Positions 11,880 through 23,923 are shown, counted from the first letter of the stretch. The stretch: 64,000 nucleotides of DNA from Pezicula radicicola (GCA_003008705.1 PDUO01000017.1:251827-315826), one strand, 5' to 3'. Translations and numbers: made by a program. Notes: a model not told the origin generated them from the sequence alone.

Positions 11880-13097
11880 ATTTTGCGCATGTATGTAACC
11901 ATAATCTATAAGAGCACAGAACATCAAAGTACTGCTTTTCGAACCCAACTTTTTAAGCACATGGTAAATACTACAATTTTCATTTGGCACACGGCTTTCT
12001 TGTATGTATAGTAGCCAAATCTAAGTATTTGACGTAAAAGCGTGCTAACTTTATAAGACTTCGTATCTTCCCTTAGATTATGTTGAATGTGGTGAATATA
12101 TGGGAATAGTCATGTGACAACCACCATAAGAGGCCCATTACAACTCCACATTGCCTATATTCACCATATTCAACATTTCTCCCAAATAACCTTCCCATTC
12201 AACGGATTATAGGCTATTCTTATTAAAGGCATATTCTGTAGGTAGTAGACTTGCAAAGCCAGATTTTTCAAAGATAATTCGGAGTCCTATTATACTAGCA
12301 CATTATCAGGTTATACGAAGCTCTAAGACTCTGTACTTTTAATAGAGTAACTTCCTACCAACAGACTCACTACCAATTCTATAACAGAAACGATGGTCAA
12401 AACCGACATCAGCTGTAACCTACACAATAGTCAAATTTGAAGTATTCGCCACTCGTACTCCCTCACTTCTCATCTACAGAAGTGACCCAAAAACAAACTC
12501 CACGCTCAATGCTGCCCTTCTAAAACAGGTGACAAAACCAAATTCACTCTTCCAAATAAAAACTAATTATCAGAACCAGTCAGATTTAGGTATTAATGAG
12601 AGCAAATTGTGACCAAAATCCATGCCTGCTTGACGATAGACAAGTAATGATTGGACGAATGATCCCCAAGATAGGATACAGAGCCCGAGAATTCGAAATT
12701 AGAACAACTAATGACAAAGCATGAGACACATATGGCGGTGGTTTGTGCTGTGATAGAATGTCGCCACGTTACATAACAGCTGCAGCTTATTTGGGTGCGT
12801 GGTTGGAAGGAATTTCGAGTTGTAGGACTTCATGTTGATCTTTCTCATGGCTATCCAAGTCGATGCATGTAGAAATTTTGAGAAGTGACGCTTAACTGGC
12901 TGCTTGACTGGCCGCAATGTTCCATGTTGTGCTATCTCTCGACGCAAAGTTTCAAATCGTCCTGCCTAGAAGGAGCCAGCTGTGTACACCCAGCTCATAA
13001 ATCTCCATCGCCGGTAGTAACGTTGATACATGACTTTTGCCATGTGGAAGGATTGTATTCGAGAGCACCAGCAATACTCCGGTGTACGATCACACAT
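11880..13097. other. gene-poor region
   Basis: AT-rich, no convincing ORF. It holds the small foldback at 12080-12176. Confidence 0.5.
12080..12176. repeat. 97-bp foldback element
   Basis: 21-bp inverted ends (12080-12100 and 12156-12176) with one G/A mismatch surround a 55-bp loop. This could be a tiny MITE or a structured RNA; no clear target-site duplication was seen. Confidence 0.5.
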
Positions 13098-13742
13098 TCA
13101 TATGTGATGGCATAGTCTGTTGCTGATTCTGCATTCAGCGCAGGGAGTGATCGGTAATCCCAGAGCTGGAATCGTATTGAGATCTCGAGAATAAAGTGAG
13201 CCCAGAGCCGGAAGTTGATTCGAAAATGAATCCAGAGGTGTGTTAAAATTCAAAGACGAAGTATTTGATGGAGTCGATTGAGTCGATTGGGTTGATTGGC
13301 CAATACTCGACATTACATCATCCAAAAACGGCTGTGATATGCCGAGTCCCCTGACCAAAAGATCTTCCACCTGCTTCCTGTCTAGATCTGGGAGCAGAAT
13401 ACGTTGGATATACTGAATGTGGAGTAATGCTAGCGCCGGGAGTGGGTTCGAGAATGACGTTAGGGTGCTGTAGCTTATGGCAGCTGTCGTTTGTCCGATG
13501 TCAGACATGACTTCGCCGAGAAATTGTGGTGATTTCGCAAGTCCATTGACAAGGAGATCGTGAAGTTGTTTCCTCTCCAGAGTTGGAAGTACAATGCGTT
13601 GGACATATTGTATGTAAGGATGCAGATTGTTTATTGCACCAGTTGTAGGTGTGGATAATTGGGTTGAAAAGGGTGACTGAAGATTATATATGTCCTGATA
13701 TAGAGGCATATATGCCGGGTACAATGGTTTCCTCGAGGCCAT
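13098..13742 (-). CDS. Hypothetical protein with internal tandem duplication
   Basis: 214-residue single-exon ORF of unrecognised family. A block of about 41 residues occurs twice, at 44-84 and 109-149. Both copies share the pattern IQYxQRIxLPxLxRKQxxDLL, then xGL, then FLxxVMSxIGQ. The linker motif SFSNPLPAL precedes copy 2 and recurs as SFSNQLPAL near 172-180, so the true repeat unit is about 65 residues with a partial third copy. The pattern of hydrophobics suggests paired amphipathic helices. The C terminus has a CxxC motif (CAEC) and two further Cys/His residues. No signal peptide or membrane helix. Conservation between copies at protein level supports a real gene, but no function can be named. 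Confidence 0.6.
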   Translation of the reverse strand: MASRKPLYPAYMPLYQDIYNLQSPFSTQLSTPTTGAINNLHPYIQYVQRIVLPTLERKQLHDLLVNGLAKSPQFLGEVMSDIGQTTAAISYSTLTSFSNPLPALALLHIQYIQRILLPDLDRKQVEDLLVRGLGISQPFLDDVMSSIGQSTQSTQSTPSNTSSLNFNTPLDSFSNQLPALGSLYSRDLNTIPALGLPITPCAECRISNRLCHHI

Positions 13743-15843
13743 GCTAAAGTTGATGGAGCATGAGTACTGCGTATGGAGTATATGATGTTAAAGTTAAAAT
13801 ATTATGTACGAAAGTACTGAAAAAAACGAGACCACGTCAGGATCATATGTAGCACCCGGAGGATGCCGGAAGGCGCGATAAGCCACAAGATTGGCGTACA
13901 TATGAGTATTAATACCAAGAGACCCCAAGAAGCGGGACGTCTTCTTTAACGATCCGAGCTCACGCTGTTTGGTTATGAGTTGTCGCCAAGAGCATGGCTT
14001 CATTTTTCGTTTATTGCCGATTCATTGGTGTCCACGACAGCTAAGCGCCGAGAATGAGGAGCTCCGCTATTTATGTAAGGCCAGCACTGCCAAATTCTGG
14101 GCTCTCTCTTACACTTTTTTCCAAGAACCTGCTTTTTTCTTCTTCTGTCTTCCACGGTAGCCACTGAATTTCGAGTGATCGATCGGCTGACCATTGATCT
14201 GCAGCTTATGTTAAAGAAGTCGAGCACTAGTAAACTTTCGGCGGCAAATTATTGCGCGTTTCTTGAAACCTATTTGGAATTTTTCTGCAAAGTTGATATC
14301 ATGATCAGGTCATCGACGTGCAGTCCAGTATCCTTCCAAGGGAGGGATGGCCGAGGGTAATATTATCTTTCCTTAGCCATCGGGGCCATCTTTCTTGGGG
14401 CACCTGAGCCTATTATCATTCTAAGCTTGGCGATGTACGCCAGTCTCGGCGCCTGCTCAGTGTTGGTCTCCAGTCCTCCCTATTTCATCTGGGCTGTTCT
14501 GAAACCTTCACCTTTCTGGCGCATGTTTAGAACATGTGGCAGAGTGAGCGATTTACCAATTATCATTCTGGAAAGACTACCAAGTTGGCTAGTGGATTCG
14601 ACGCATCGTTTTATCGTGGCAGTTGATTGTGAATGGTTTCGTGGAAAGACATCTTTAGAGCGTTGGTAACAAGAAGCATCGGCAATCTGCAAATCCGGAA
14701 GTTGCCTAAGTTGCAAGATTTATATCTTGCACTGTGTGAGCACGAGTAACAACAAACGTTGGGGAAGCTTGAAATGATGGTGCTCAGGTAGCAAGGTCAT
14801 ATTTGCTCTGATGCTAACACTAGGGTCTCCAAACAGCAGAATAAGAAAGCCTAGAGGCAAAGATCAAGTTGCGACTCATGTTTTCCTCGCCACAGCCAAT
14901 AACTGCAAATCTACCAATAAGCCCAAAAGTTGGACTTTCTTATTGTAGAGTAGATCCCGAGGCTCGAAATCGTAGACATCGACATTTGTTTCTTTGGAAA
15001 ACGCCCAAACATTCTCATTACTCGAATTTAATATGCGAAGTTCCATTGCTAAAGTCAGACACTACTTGCCCAAACCGCTTCTACTGAGGCCGGCCCAGAT
15101 CTTTTCACCACGGGCTAACTTATCCTAACTTCCTAGGTAGCTGATTTATTCCAGGTAACTAACTTATTCTGGGCGACTGGGTCGAAGTATGAGGGAGTAG
15201 ATGTAAGTAGAATCGAAAAATTCAACTAGGTATATTTCTACTGTTGAGACAAAATGGTAAGAGGGTGTCTAAGTTGTAGTAAAATCACAGGGATTACACT
15301 TACTAACCAGAGGGGCAGCATTGCTTATTAAGGGCATCTTTGAAATCCTTGACCTGGCCCACTTTTCTCTCACATACGTCACACAATAGTTTCGTACAAC
15401 TAATGCTCTGAATAGCCTCACTTATGACGCAACTTTTGCATCCACCACACATGATGCTGATCGCTGGCGCTCCACCTGACAGCACGCCAGGAGCCCACTC
15501 AAACAGCTGGATACCAGAAGACGAACATTCTCTGCTTTCTTGGCGCCAATCGTCATTTTTCGTTTGCGCATTACCAATGGTTCGAGATCTGGGTCTACAA
15601 GATGCGACAGAGGGCATCTTCCCTTGTCCTCCAGGGAAATCGTCGTTTGTCAACTCCTTCGAATACCCTCAATTACCGGAATCGTGATTCATATCCGTCA
15701 TTTAGACCAAATCTGGGTCAGAAAGATTACTCCTCTGCCCCATCTACAGCAAAAAGATTTTCTCGTTTCTATCCAATACTTCAACGATCGTTATTTCACA
15801 AGCATTATAGGAAGCATATACGATATCATTCCATTTCAAGGAT
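13743..15843. other. gene-poor region with one Cys-rich ORF
   Basis: No confident gene. On the minus strand, 15303..15653 (116 codons) carries a Cys-rich C-terminal half (CGGC, then several CxxC-like pairs) that could be a final exon or chance. The remainder shows no recognisable protein. Confidence 0.35.
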
Positions 15844-17450
15844 AATGGCGGATGCTGATCACACGTACAGTCCTCTGACCGGAATCAGATCTGGCCCCCC
15901 CATTTATTCCCCGCCTTTAATGACGAGGATGAGATTAAGTGTACCTTCAGTTACGCTTCACTTGATGAGGACAGCGACTACGAAGCTTTGTCATATGCCT
16001 GGGGCAAGATCGATGATACCGTCCTAATCCAAGTTGAACGAGCGTGAGCATTAAGTGGCGAGCTAGTATGGAAAAGCATCGAACATATCTGGAAACACAA
16101 TCGCAGCTGCTGTCGCCAAGTACAACTGTTCACGGAGCATGCGAACTCAGGTGTAAGTTTACCTGGGCAATTACGTGGACTAAATGTAGCAGTTCAAGGC
16201 CACTTAACGCATACTCCGTGGAATTTACACTAAAATCTTAGAATTCTAGCATAGTTTGTGCTCTTCCTACTGGCTCTGCCTGGGTTCTTTGCCCACGTTA
16301 CTGACCCACTGAATAAGGATTATTTAGGGAGGAGGGGAGAGTAGGTTCCTTCTAACAATCACAAACTTTCGAAGCAGACAGGCTACTAATCCTCGGGATA
16401 AGATTTATGGTATGCTAGGCCTTGCAACTGGCCAATATGAAGGTTTCATGGAGCCCGACTATACTCTTCCGCCTGAACGAGTCTTTGAAATCGCTGCATT
16501 CGCATCCGCTAACTGAACTAGAAGATTAGATTTTCTTAGCCATTTGTATAGCGAACGAAACTCTCAGCTGCCTTCGTATGTGACGGATTCGGTTTCTTAA
16601 CCTAACTATCGCCGCGCTTGGTTAGGTTACCTCGAAGTACTCAATGCTTACGGAGTGCCCAGTCTCACTTCAGCCGAGTTGAGGGTTCTAGACCCAGGGA
16701 AAGCAACAATGGCTTTGTTATTCGACAAGATTAAAATGATTGGGCCAATTCCTGGCTCAATTCCAAATAAGGAGCTTCTGAATGAGATGCTTGCGGGTAT
16801 TAACCATTCACCTGGCGCAATTTTCAACACAAGGGGGGTGGGAGGAAGGTGATAGCATTCTGGCAAACTATGTCCAGCGGTCTTCGCGGTATCGGAAACA
16901 CAGCAGATCTCACAGAATACCATAGATATGATAGATGGTACGCTTGGTTCACCACGGAACCTTCTGACAACTCTCTGTTTGACCAAGATGTTCGTCACAT
17001 GAATAGAACGTTCAACATCACTACTGCTTGCTGCAGGTTTGTCATAACAGAGAAAGGTTACTTGGGGTAGGCTCCTGATAAATCTAAGAAGCGGGATATT
17101 GTCGCTATTCTACCTGGTGGAAGCGTGCCAGATACCCAGCCCATCGCCATCTAGCAACAAAAACTTAATGAATGTTTATAAGTCCGTCCGAGGCGCACGA
17201 ACCAATAGCGAAGTACATACGTGATTGTCCGGAACCTGATGATGACCGTCTCTTCCAACCGCATCTAACCCAAGTGCATGGATTGCACGTTTTTGCAGAT
17301 GACATGTTCTTCAAGAGAGTGACTGTGTTAGACATCGAAATTCGGCAATGACTTCCGACACATATGGTGTCAAGCGGTCTTTGTCTTTTCTTACCATCCA
17401 GGACTAATTAGCAATGTGGAGGCCCGAAGAATCTTGTAACATTGTCCCAA
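15844..17450 (+). pseudogene. HET-domain (heterokaryon incompatibility) pseudogene
   Basis: Fragments in several plus-strand frames match the HET family, which in fungi mediates non-self recognition and cell death. At about 15919-16035 the frame reads FNDEDEIKCTFSYASLDE and then the hallmark DYEALSYAWG, preceded by a frame change near 15900 and followed by TGA. At about 16390-16515 the conserved block PRDKIYGMLGLATGQ appears, then a TGA. Around 16855-17070 comes a CRFVITEKGYLG-like segment with a stop before the expected continuation. At least two frame changes and several stops show it is broken. The order of blocks matches an intact HET protein, so it decayed in place. Confidence 0.8.
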
Positions 17451-17460
17451 AACCTGCAGG

Positions 17461-17955
17461 TTGATGAATTACCACCACCCAAAAGCGCAAAGGCATTGGC
17501 GCCGAAAGCACAACTTAAAGAATCTCAACGGCAATTGGTACAGGCCAACCATCGAATATCCACAAGATTCGGATTCAGAAGATGAAGATTTTGAGAGTGT
17601 CGAGGGAGAGAAAGAGTCTGAAAATACCGAGTTTGAGTATCATAAGGGTGATAATGAGACTATTGGTCAAAGTGATAAGGACATGGACCATGAACAGCAT
17701 ACAGGGTGCATGGGTACTCTTCTCTTCAAGCGTAGTCTTCTCAGTCAACGTCTTTCCATGGGAGACATGAGTGCAATTGACGAGCTACGTGAAGATGATA
17801 GTAGAAATGTGGGAAGGCTGAGTATTTTAGACGATGAGGATGACGAGGACTCTGAAGAAGAAAACGGACTCAAAAGCTATTGGGAGAAAAGTAATGCTAC
17901 TGACTTGAGCGGTGTCTTTTCAGATAAAGACCATGATGTTGAATTGAATGGATAG
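17461..17955 (+). CDS. Acidic low-complexity ORF, possibly HET gene tail
   Basis: 164-codon ORF with a basic start (HPKAQRHWRRKHNLKN) followed by a long Asp/Glu/Ser-rich disordered stretch. It begins just after the last recognisable HET fragment on the same strand. It may be the C-terminal tail of that decayed gene rather than an independent gene. No domain recognised. Confidence 0.3.
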   Translation: MMNYHHPKAQRHWRRKHNLKNLNGNWYRPTIEYPQDSDSEDEDFESVEGEKESENTEFEYHKGDNETIGQSDKDMDHEQHTGCMGTLLFKRSLLSQRLSMGDMSAIDELREDDSRNVGRLSILDDEDDEDSEEENGLKSYWEKSNATDLSGVFSDKDHDVELNG

Positions 17956-19052
17956 AAGAGTCAATGAATGTCGGATCAGGGAAGCAATATTGCAATAGTC
18001 AATAGTATACGACGTACTGCAATTCTTGGGTTCAAAGAAAATATTGGGCAACATAAAGATAAGGATCTGCAACTTCCCATTCAAAAATATTACTTCTGGA
18101 GTAATTAGGAGAAAGTCAAAATCCTCGAATTATATTCACTTGAAGTCCACTCATTTGCAACGCATTCCAAGCTTTATCCCATTTCCCAAGTTCCATCCTT
18201 TGCCATATTTGTCCATACCAACTCTGATTCTAAAGATAGACTCCACTCCATTCCTGGAATTTAGTTTATGATACCAATATGTTCGCCGATTCCCAAAAAT
18301 GGCTCTGGCAAGAATGTCTACATGGCTAATAGGGAGCTGGAATAGATTCCTTGATAAAATATCACCAACTACCTTGATTGTTTGAAAAGGGCGGCTGCGT
18401 TCAAGCTAGCGAGGATCTACAGAAATTATATCTAGACAGACGTGGAAACAATACCCTACTCTCAGGGAGTCAGAAAAGGGACCCCCAAACATGCTCCAGC
18501 TGACTAAGCGACTTGCACAATGCTTAGGTCCAAAGACGGAAATTTAAAACGCTCAAAACGAGATTTTTGTAATGAATTGACGGTTTCAAATTGTCAAATC
18601 TCTGCTATGAGTATAATATCATTTAATTACCTTCTACTTAAAGTTTTAAGTCAAGCTGCAGGTGGTTGTACGAGCTTTCTAGCGTTACTAGTTCGCTATG
18701 AGTGGCCTTCAAATGAGTTGATGAGGTCCGTTTAGGAATAGTAAGTATTAAAAGAGTTACTAGATAGCAGGAGCTAGAAATTTTGAGCGACTGCTTAGCA
18801 AATTCTAAGACAGAAACTGGATTAGTTTATAACAGTTAGTTTCGGAAGAGTTCGTTTCATAAGAGTGTTGATTAGGTGGAAAAACCACCCTGAAACGTAA
18901 TTTCTCATTACTCTCCCAAAAAGACAATACTTGACAACAAGGAAGTCAACCGATCTTCCTCCTGAATATGGACTTCCTTGGATTGATGTTGTACGCGCCG
19001 TCTAGTCAGGGAAGACAGATTCGCACCCCACTCTATATGCAGAGTACGCCTT
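17956..19052. other. intergenic region
   Basis: AT-rich, short ORFs only, nothing supported. Confidence 0.5.
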
Positions 19053-19096
19053 TCGGCTTTCGCTTACGAAAATTGGAAGTCCTAAGCGAAAGCCGA
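19053..19096. promoter_or_regulatory. 14-bp perfect inverted repeat upstream of aminotransferase
   Basis: TCGGCTTTCGCTTA at 19053-19066 is repeated inverted at 19083-19096 with a 16-bp spacer, 25 bp upstream of a TATA box. It may be a binding site for a dimeric regulator, or a remnant of a small foldback. Confidence 0.5.
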
Positions 19097-19120
19097 CAAT
19101 TAGACCTATAGATCATACCA

Positions 19121-19128
19121 TATAAATA
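19121..19128 (+). promoter_or_regulatory. TATA box of the aminotransferase gene
   Basis: TATAAATA about 100 bp upstream of the chosen ATG at 19224. Confidence 0.5.
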
Positions 19129-19223
19129 GCTTTCCAATTTATCAAGGCCGTTTGCCATTAAAACAAGTATCTCATAGTAACCACGAAGGTGAAATCGTAC
19201 AAACAAAACATCAGAACTTCAAG

Positions 19224-20566
19224 ATGACACAAAAGCCGCCATTGGGCAGCTCCTTACGCCAGACTCACTTCTCCTTCTCGCCCTCGTTTACACCAATGAA
19301 CCATGGCTCATATGGGGCAACTCCCCGTGTCGTTGAAGAGAAGCACCAGGCCATACAAAGATCCGTCTCAGAACGTCCCGACGTCTTCATCACCTACAGG
19401 CTGCCAAAGCTTCTGGATGAGTCACGAAAGGCCGTAGCGCCTCTCCTAGGCGTCGATATGGATGAAGTAGTCTTCGTGCCGAACGCAACGACGGGCGTGA
19501 ATACCGTTCTACGGAACCTCAAGTTCGAGGAGGGAGATGTTATTGTGCATTTCAGTACGATCTATGACTCATGTGAGGCGACGATTGCGTCTATTGGTGA
19601 ATTGACGCCTTTGCGTCCTGCGAGTATTCCGTTGCTATATCCCGTTGAGGATGACGAGGTTGTCAGGAAGTTCAAGGAGAAGGTGCTTCAAGAGCGGAAG
19701 GAGGGGAAGAATGTCAAGATTGCTATGTTTGATACAGTCTTGACTCTCCCAGGTGTGAGAGTGCCTTGGGAGGATCTAGTTGCTGCATGCAAAGAGCTGG
19801 GTGTCTTAAGTTTGATCGATGGTGCTCATGGAATTGGGCATATCGACCTGACGCATTTAGGCAAAGTCAGTCCTGATTTCTTCGTAAGTAATTGTCACAA
19901 GTACGTCTTCACTCCCTTCCTCGTTTGATAAATATTAAACAATCTAGGTGGCTCTACGTCCCCCGTGGCTGTGCAGTCTTCTATGTCCCAACACGCAACC
20001 AGCATCTAATACGTACCTCCCTCCCAACATCCTACGCCTATCTTTCCCCATCTCAAAAACCAGATCCAAACGGGAAACCCCAATTCGTCAACCTCTTTGA
20101 TTTCGTAGCTACCATGGACCACACGCCCTACATCTGCGTTCCCGACGCAATTAAATTTCGAGAAGATATCGGCGGCGAAGAAGCCATTCGGAACTACTGC
20201 AGAGACATCGCACGCCAAGGAGGGCAACGCGTAGCTGAGATTATAGGCACGCATGTCATGGATAATAACACAAGTACGCTGTCACAGTGCTGCTTTGCTA
20301 ATGTGAGACTGCCGCTGGACTTAAAGCGTGTTGGTGAGGAAGAAAAGGGCTTGAGTAGGAAGGATGTGGAGAAGATTAAGGGGTGGTTAAAGTTAACTGC
20401 TGCCAATGAGTTTGATACCTATCTTCAAATTTCTTTTCATGCTGGATTGATGTGGGTTAGACTTAGCGGGCAGATCTATTTGGGGTTGGAGGACTTTGAG
20501 TGGGCTGGGTATAAGTTGAAGGAGCTGTGTGACAGGTTGAATAAGAATCCTAGACTCATAGATTAG
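19224..20566 (+). CDS. PLP-dependent class V aminotransferase (isopenicillin N epimerase-like)
   Basis: Fold-type I PLP enzyme, 431 residues from exons 19224..19900 and 19948..20566 (47-bp intron, GTACGT donor). Near the N terminus is MNHGSYGATP; the middle has NATTGVNTVLRN (cofactor phosphate region) and LIDGAHGIGHIDL, with the PLP-contacting Asp. The Schiff-base lysine is Lys226 in SNCHKWLYVPRGCAVFYV, and its codon is split by the intron. These motifs match the fungal isopenicillin N epimerase-like and cysteine desulfurase-like branch. An upstream in-frame ATG at 19152 is closer to the TATA box at 19121, but the 24 extra residues look non-conserved, so 19224 is preferred. The reaction is unknown; no beta-lactam gene is nearby. 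Confidence 0.9.
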
Positions 20567-22343
20567 ATTTAAGCTAAGGTTAAATCTGTAGCTAAATACT
20601 TAGGTGTGATAAATGTCAAACGAGGTCATATAGGCTGATTTGTAAAGTCGTAGATCGAGTATCGATCATTTTCTTACTTCCGCTTCAGCGGTTGATATAT
20701 AGATACTCTCCATCTCTTCAGCGTCCTCGATTATAGAGTAACAAGATAGGGTTTTAGGTTACCTTGTATAAAATGAATTCACCTAGTAATATAAGAAAGT
20801 ATTATAAGCCGAAAATAATTTACACGTAGAAAACCATAGGTTAACGAGGATCAGTCTCTTGAGAAGCATCATCATTGTTTCTTGACACCAGTCTGGCATA
20901 AGGTAGCACTACAAGAACTATAAATTTGCGTCAATTAATTCTTGACCTCATTCTTCAAACCATCCGACTTGAGAGAAGACACAAAGGCCAAGAAAAGAAC
21001 GAGCGGATAGATCTTTTCAAGAAAATATTGACAACTATGATTTAATTGACAACACATTTTTATCTTTTATAGCACCTCAAAAAGTGTTCTGGAAAAGTAA
21101 TAGGGACAGGCAGCACATTTGAATTTTAACGCTGTGCAAGTTCCTCGAGATTCTTTCTTGCTTCTCTTACTTTTCCAGCCGGTAGCTTCAATAGAGACAG
21201 AACAGGCGGCCCATCGGCTAATACTTTCTTCAAACTTGTGGTCTCTATCTTTTAAAAGGGCCAATTCGTAGAGACCAGGTATGAAGCGTAGCTGTTTGCT
21301 TACTTTTACGTTAGTTACAAGAGAGGATTTTACCTTCACAGATCGCTTCATATGCCCTGTTTTTAAGCTGATACAAATTAACAATTACACAAATGTAGCT
21401 GGAAGGATTCTCTACTATCTTCTCTAGCTACTATACCCACTGTAACAGACATTTTTCACTTGTTTCCCTTCAAGGTTCTCATATATATTACCACCTCTTT
21501 TAGTAATAAGGTAAGAATCTTTTGAAACTTAAAGCAATTTGATTTATGTTGAAATGAATCTCAAAGCTTCTTTGCGCACATAGGCATTATATATAGTATA
21601 GCTTTCTTGCATCTTATTTTCTTGGTACAAGGGGCAACTAAGGATAGCAAACAGATCAAGACCAACGGTTTCAAGGCAGGTCATTTGTTATAATAAGGAA
21701 AAAGTATATGTCTTCCTGTATAAAGTGTTTTATACACCATAATATACCACCCAAGTAAACACAGCCCCTTTCCGAAGCGAGGTAGTCACCTGACCAAAAA
21801 ATATCCACTCCCATACAAGGAGCTCAACTAAATTGCAGATCTACTTAACCTGACCCTTAAGTCTTGAAAAGAACCTAAAACTTATATGTATAACTAGAAG
21901 TGAAGAGCCATCATGAAAATCTATGATCTAAAACATCCACCCAATGACCACTTCCCAAAATTCCCCTAACACACAAGCGAGAAAATCCCAAACCCCAGAT
22001 TTTCATCCCCACAACATCTAGGTTCTTACAACCACATACCGGTATTCGCAACACCACACCTCGTCCCCTCTGGGACATCCCCCCTTTTTGGTTAAGCGAG
22101 GACCTCGCTTTTACATGCCCGCCTGCCGACCTTAAGGTATCTTGCCTATACATCACACCTCTAACCTCCACACAATCAATTACCTTCATTCTCTCCTCTC
22201 ACATACTTAAGTCACCATTACATCAACAATCTAGTCCGACTACACTACCAACTTCGAATTACCAACCTCTAACCACCAACCACGAATCCCAAATCTCAAC
22301 CCTCTCATCTCAACACACCACCAACCCTCCACACCCCCTCAAA
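20567..22343. other. intergenic region
   Basis: AT-rich to about 21900, then increasingly C/A-rich toward the next gene. A 105-codon minus-strand ORF at 21067-21384 has no recognisable character. Confidence 0.5.
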
Positions 22344-23374
22344 ATGTCCAGCAAAACAAAAACAAAATCCCAATCCCACACAACCTACCTAACCCTAAAA
22401 TTCCGCCTCCAAAAAGCAACCCGTCAACTAGGACTTCCCCTTACAATTCTCTCTTCAACATCCACCTCAACTTCATCTACGCCCTCAAGTCCAACACAAA
22501 CCACCTCAGACATCATCACGAAATTAACACCCGAACTCCTAGCCAACGTCTTCACCACTTTAGAAACACTACCATCTCTCATACCCTCCCCAAATCCCAC
22601 CACCACCCCTTCAACAACAAACACCACCTCATCAACAACCCCACCACAACCAATACCCTTCTACACCAACCCCCCCCAAACCTCAGAATCCGACGCCCAA
22701 AAATTCCTCACCCACCTCACCAACCTCAAAACCGAAATCCATCATCTCCAAAACCTCCTCCCCTCCCACCACCCCCACAACGAACAACCCACCACCCTCC
22801 TCCCCCTCCTCTCCCAAATCCAAACCCACCTCACAAAACTCCACCACACCCTCGAAACCTCAATCCTCACCTATTCAGAAACTCTAAAAATCTGGGAGAT
22901 CCAACATCCAATAGAAGCAGCGCAAGAATATGAATTATCAACTTATGCAGTCCTTCTCCAGAAACTTCTTTTATCTCCTCCGTCATCAACATCATTATCG
23001 TCTTTATTACATGTTTCAGCCAAACAATGGGAAGAGGTAGAAACTTCCCTTGATAGTTTAGAGAAGTATTTGATGGAGACTAAGATTCGAGGGGAGCAAG
23101 TGGGTAGGAGTGGGATTGAGGAGAGTTTAAGGGAGGTTTTGGGGGCTTTTGTTGAGTTGGATAAGGAGGGTGTGGATGGATGCCCGGGGGATTTTGATAA
23201 GGGGAGGGTGGAGAGGGTTTGGGGGTTGGTGGATAAGATTGGGAGTGGGGTTAGTTATTTGATGGTTGTTGATGGGAGAGATCCAGCACAGGTATGTTGT
23301 TTGAGTGTTTGATTAAGTGTTTTTATTTTGTTTTGTTGTTTCCACAGTATTCTTCGACATTGGGAGCAATGTAG
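22344..23374 (+). CDS. Hypothetical helical protein with extreme base skew
   Basis: Exons 22344..23291 and 23348..23374 give 324 residues; the intron has a GTATGT donor and a CCACAG acceptor. The first half is Thr/Pro/Ser-rich (coding strand nearly lacking G), the second half is helical, with DPAQYSSTLGAM at the end. The layout weakly recalls Grap2/cyclin-D-interacting (GCIP) proteins, but I would not assign it. Acceptor choice is uncertain: using an AG at 23396-23397 would read on into a longer open frame to 23827. Its base composition flips from G-poor to C-poor midway, which is unusual for one gene. Confidence 0.65.
23201..23225 (+). other. potential G-quadruplex in coding strand
   Basis: Four or more G-runs (GGGG, GGG, GGG, GGGGG) separated by loops of 1, 6 and 3 bases fit the usual G4 pattern. 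Confidence 0.45.
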
Positions 23375-23923
23375 CTAATGGGGTATACAATGTGATAGAA
23401 AGCAACTACACGCTCCATATTCCTCCTCAAATCCGCTCCACCGGCGACATTCCACCTATCAGCTTCACGAGAGGAATGGTGCACTAAAAGGCTTTCTTCA
23501 TTCAGGAACCGTCTAGTTTCCATCGTTCTTGACCCAAGTAACCCAATACAAAGAGAGGATGAGAGTAGGTGGAATTCGACGTATCAGGTGCTAGAGAGAC
23601 TCGAAGAGTTTCTAGAGGAGGCTAGTGGAATGCCAGGTAAAGTTATGAGTCTGGAGAGTGTCAAGAAGTCCAAGATTGATGACACTGTCGCCATCGTCTG
23701 TAAGAGGCTAGAAACACTGCACTTCAAGCGCAAGGCTGGTGAGGATGAGGCAGAGTTCGCGCTTATGCATGTGAGCTGGGAGCTAGCTATGCGAATTAGA
23801 GAGGTATTTACTTCTATGGAAGGTTAGTCAGGGAGCAAAAGGTTTAAAAGCTCATCATACCACGTACCAAAAGTTGGTGAAGTCAGGAGTGATCGTGATT
23901 TGGTACAGACAGCCTATGCTCTT
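23375..23923. other. open frame without clear gene
   Basis: A plus-strand frame is open from about 23398 to 23827 without a good ATG. It includes RWNSTYQVLERLEEFLEE, reminiscent of hAT transposases but not enough to call one. It may be an alternative second exon of the preceding gene. Confidence 0.3.

Noticed and set aside
21067..21384. 105-codon minus-strand ORF
   Set aside because: Lys/Cys content looks random; no promoter or homologous pattern.
23567..23620. RWNSTYQVLERLEEF, similar to a hAT transposase motif
   Set aside because: Only this short string matches; no catalytic Asp/Glu blocks, BED finger or inverted ends were found nearby.
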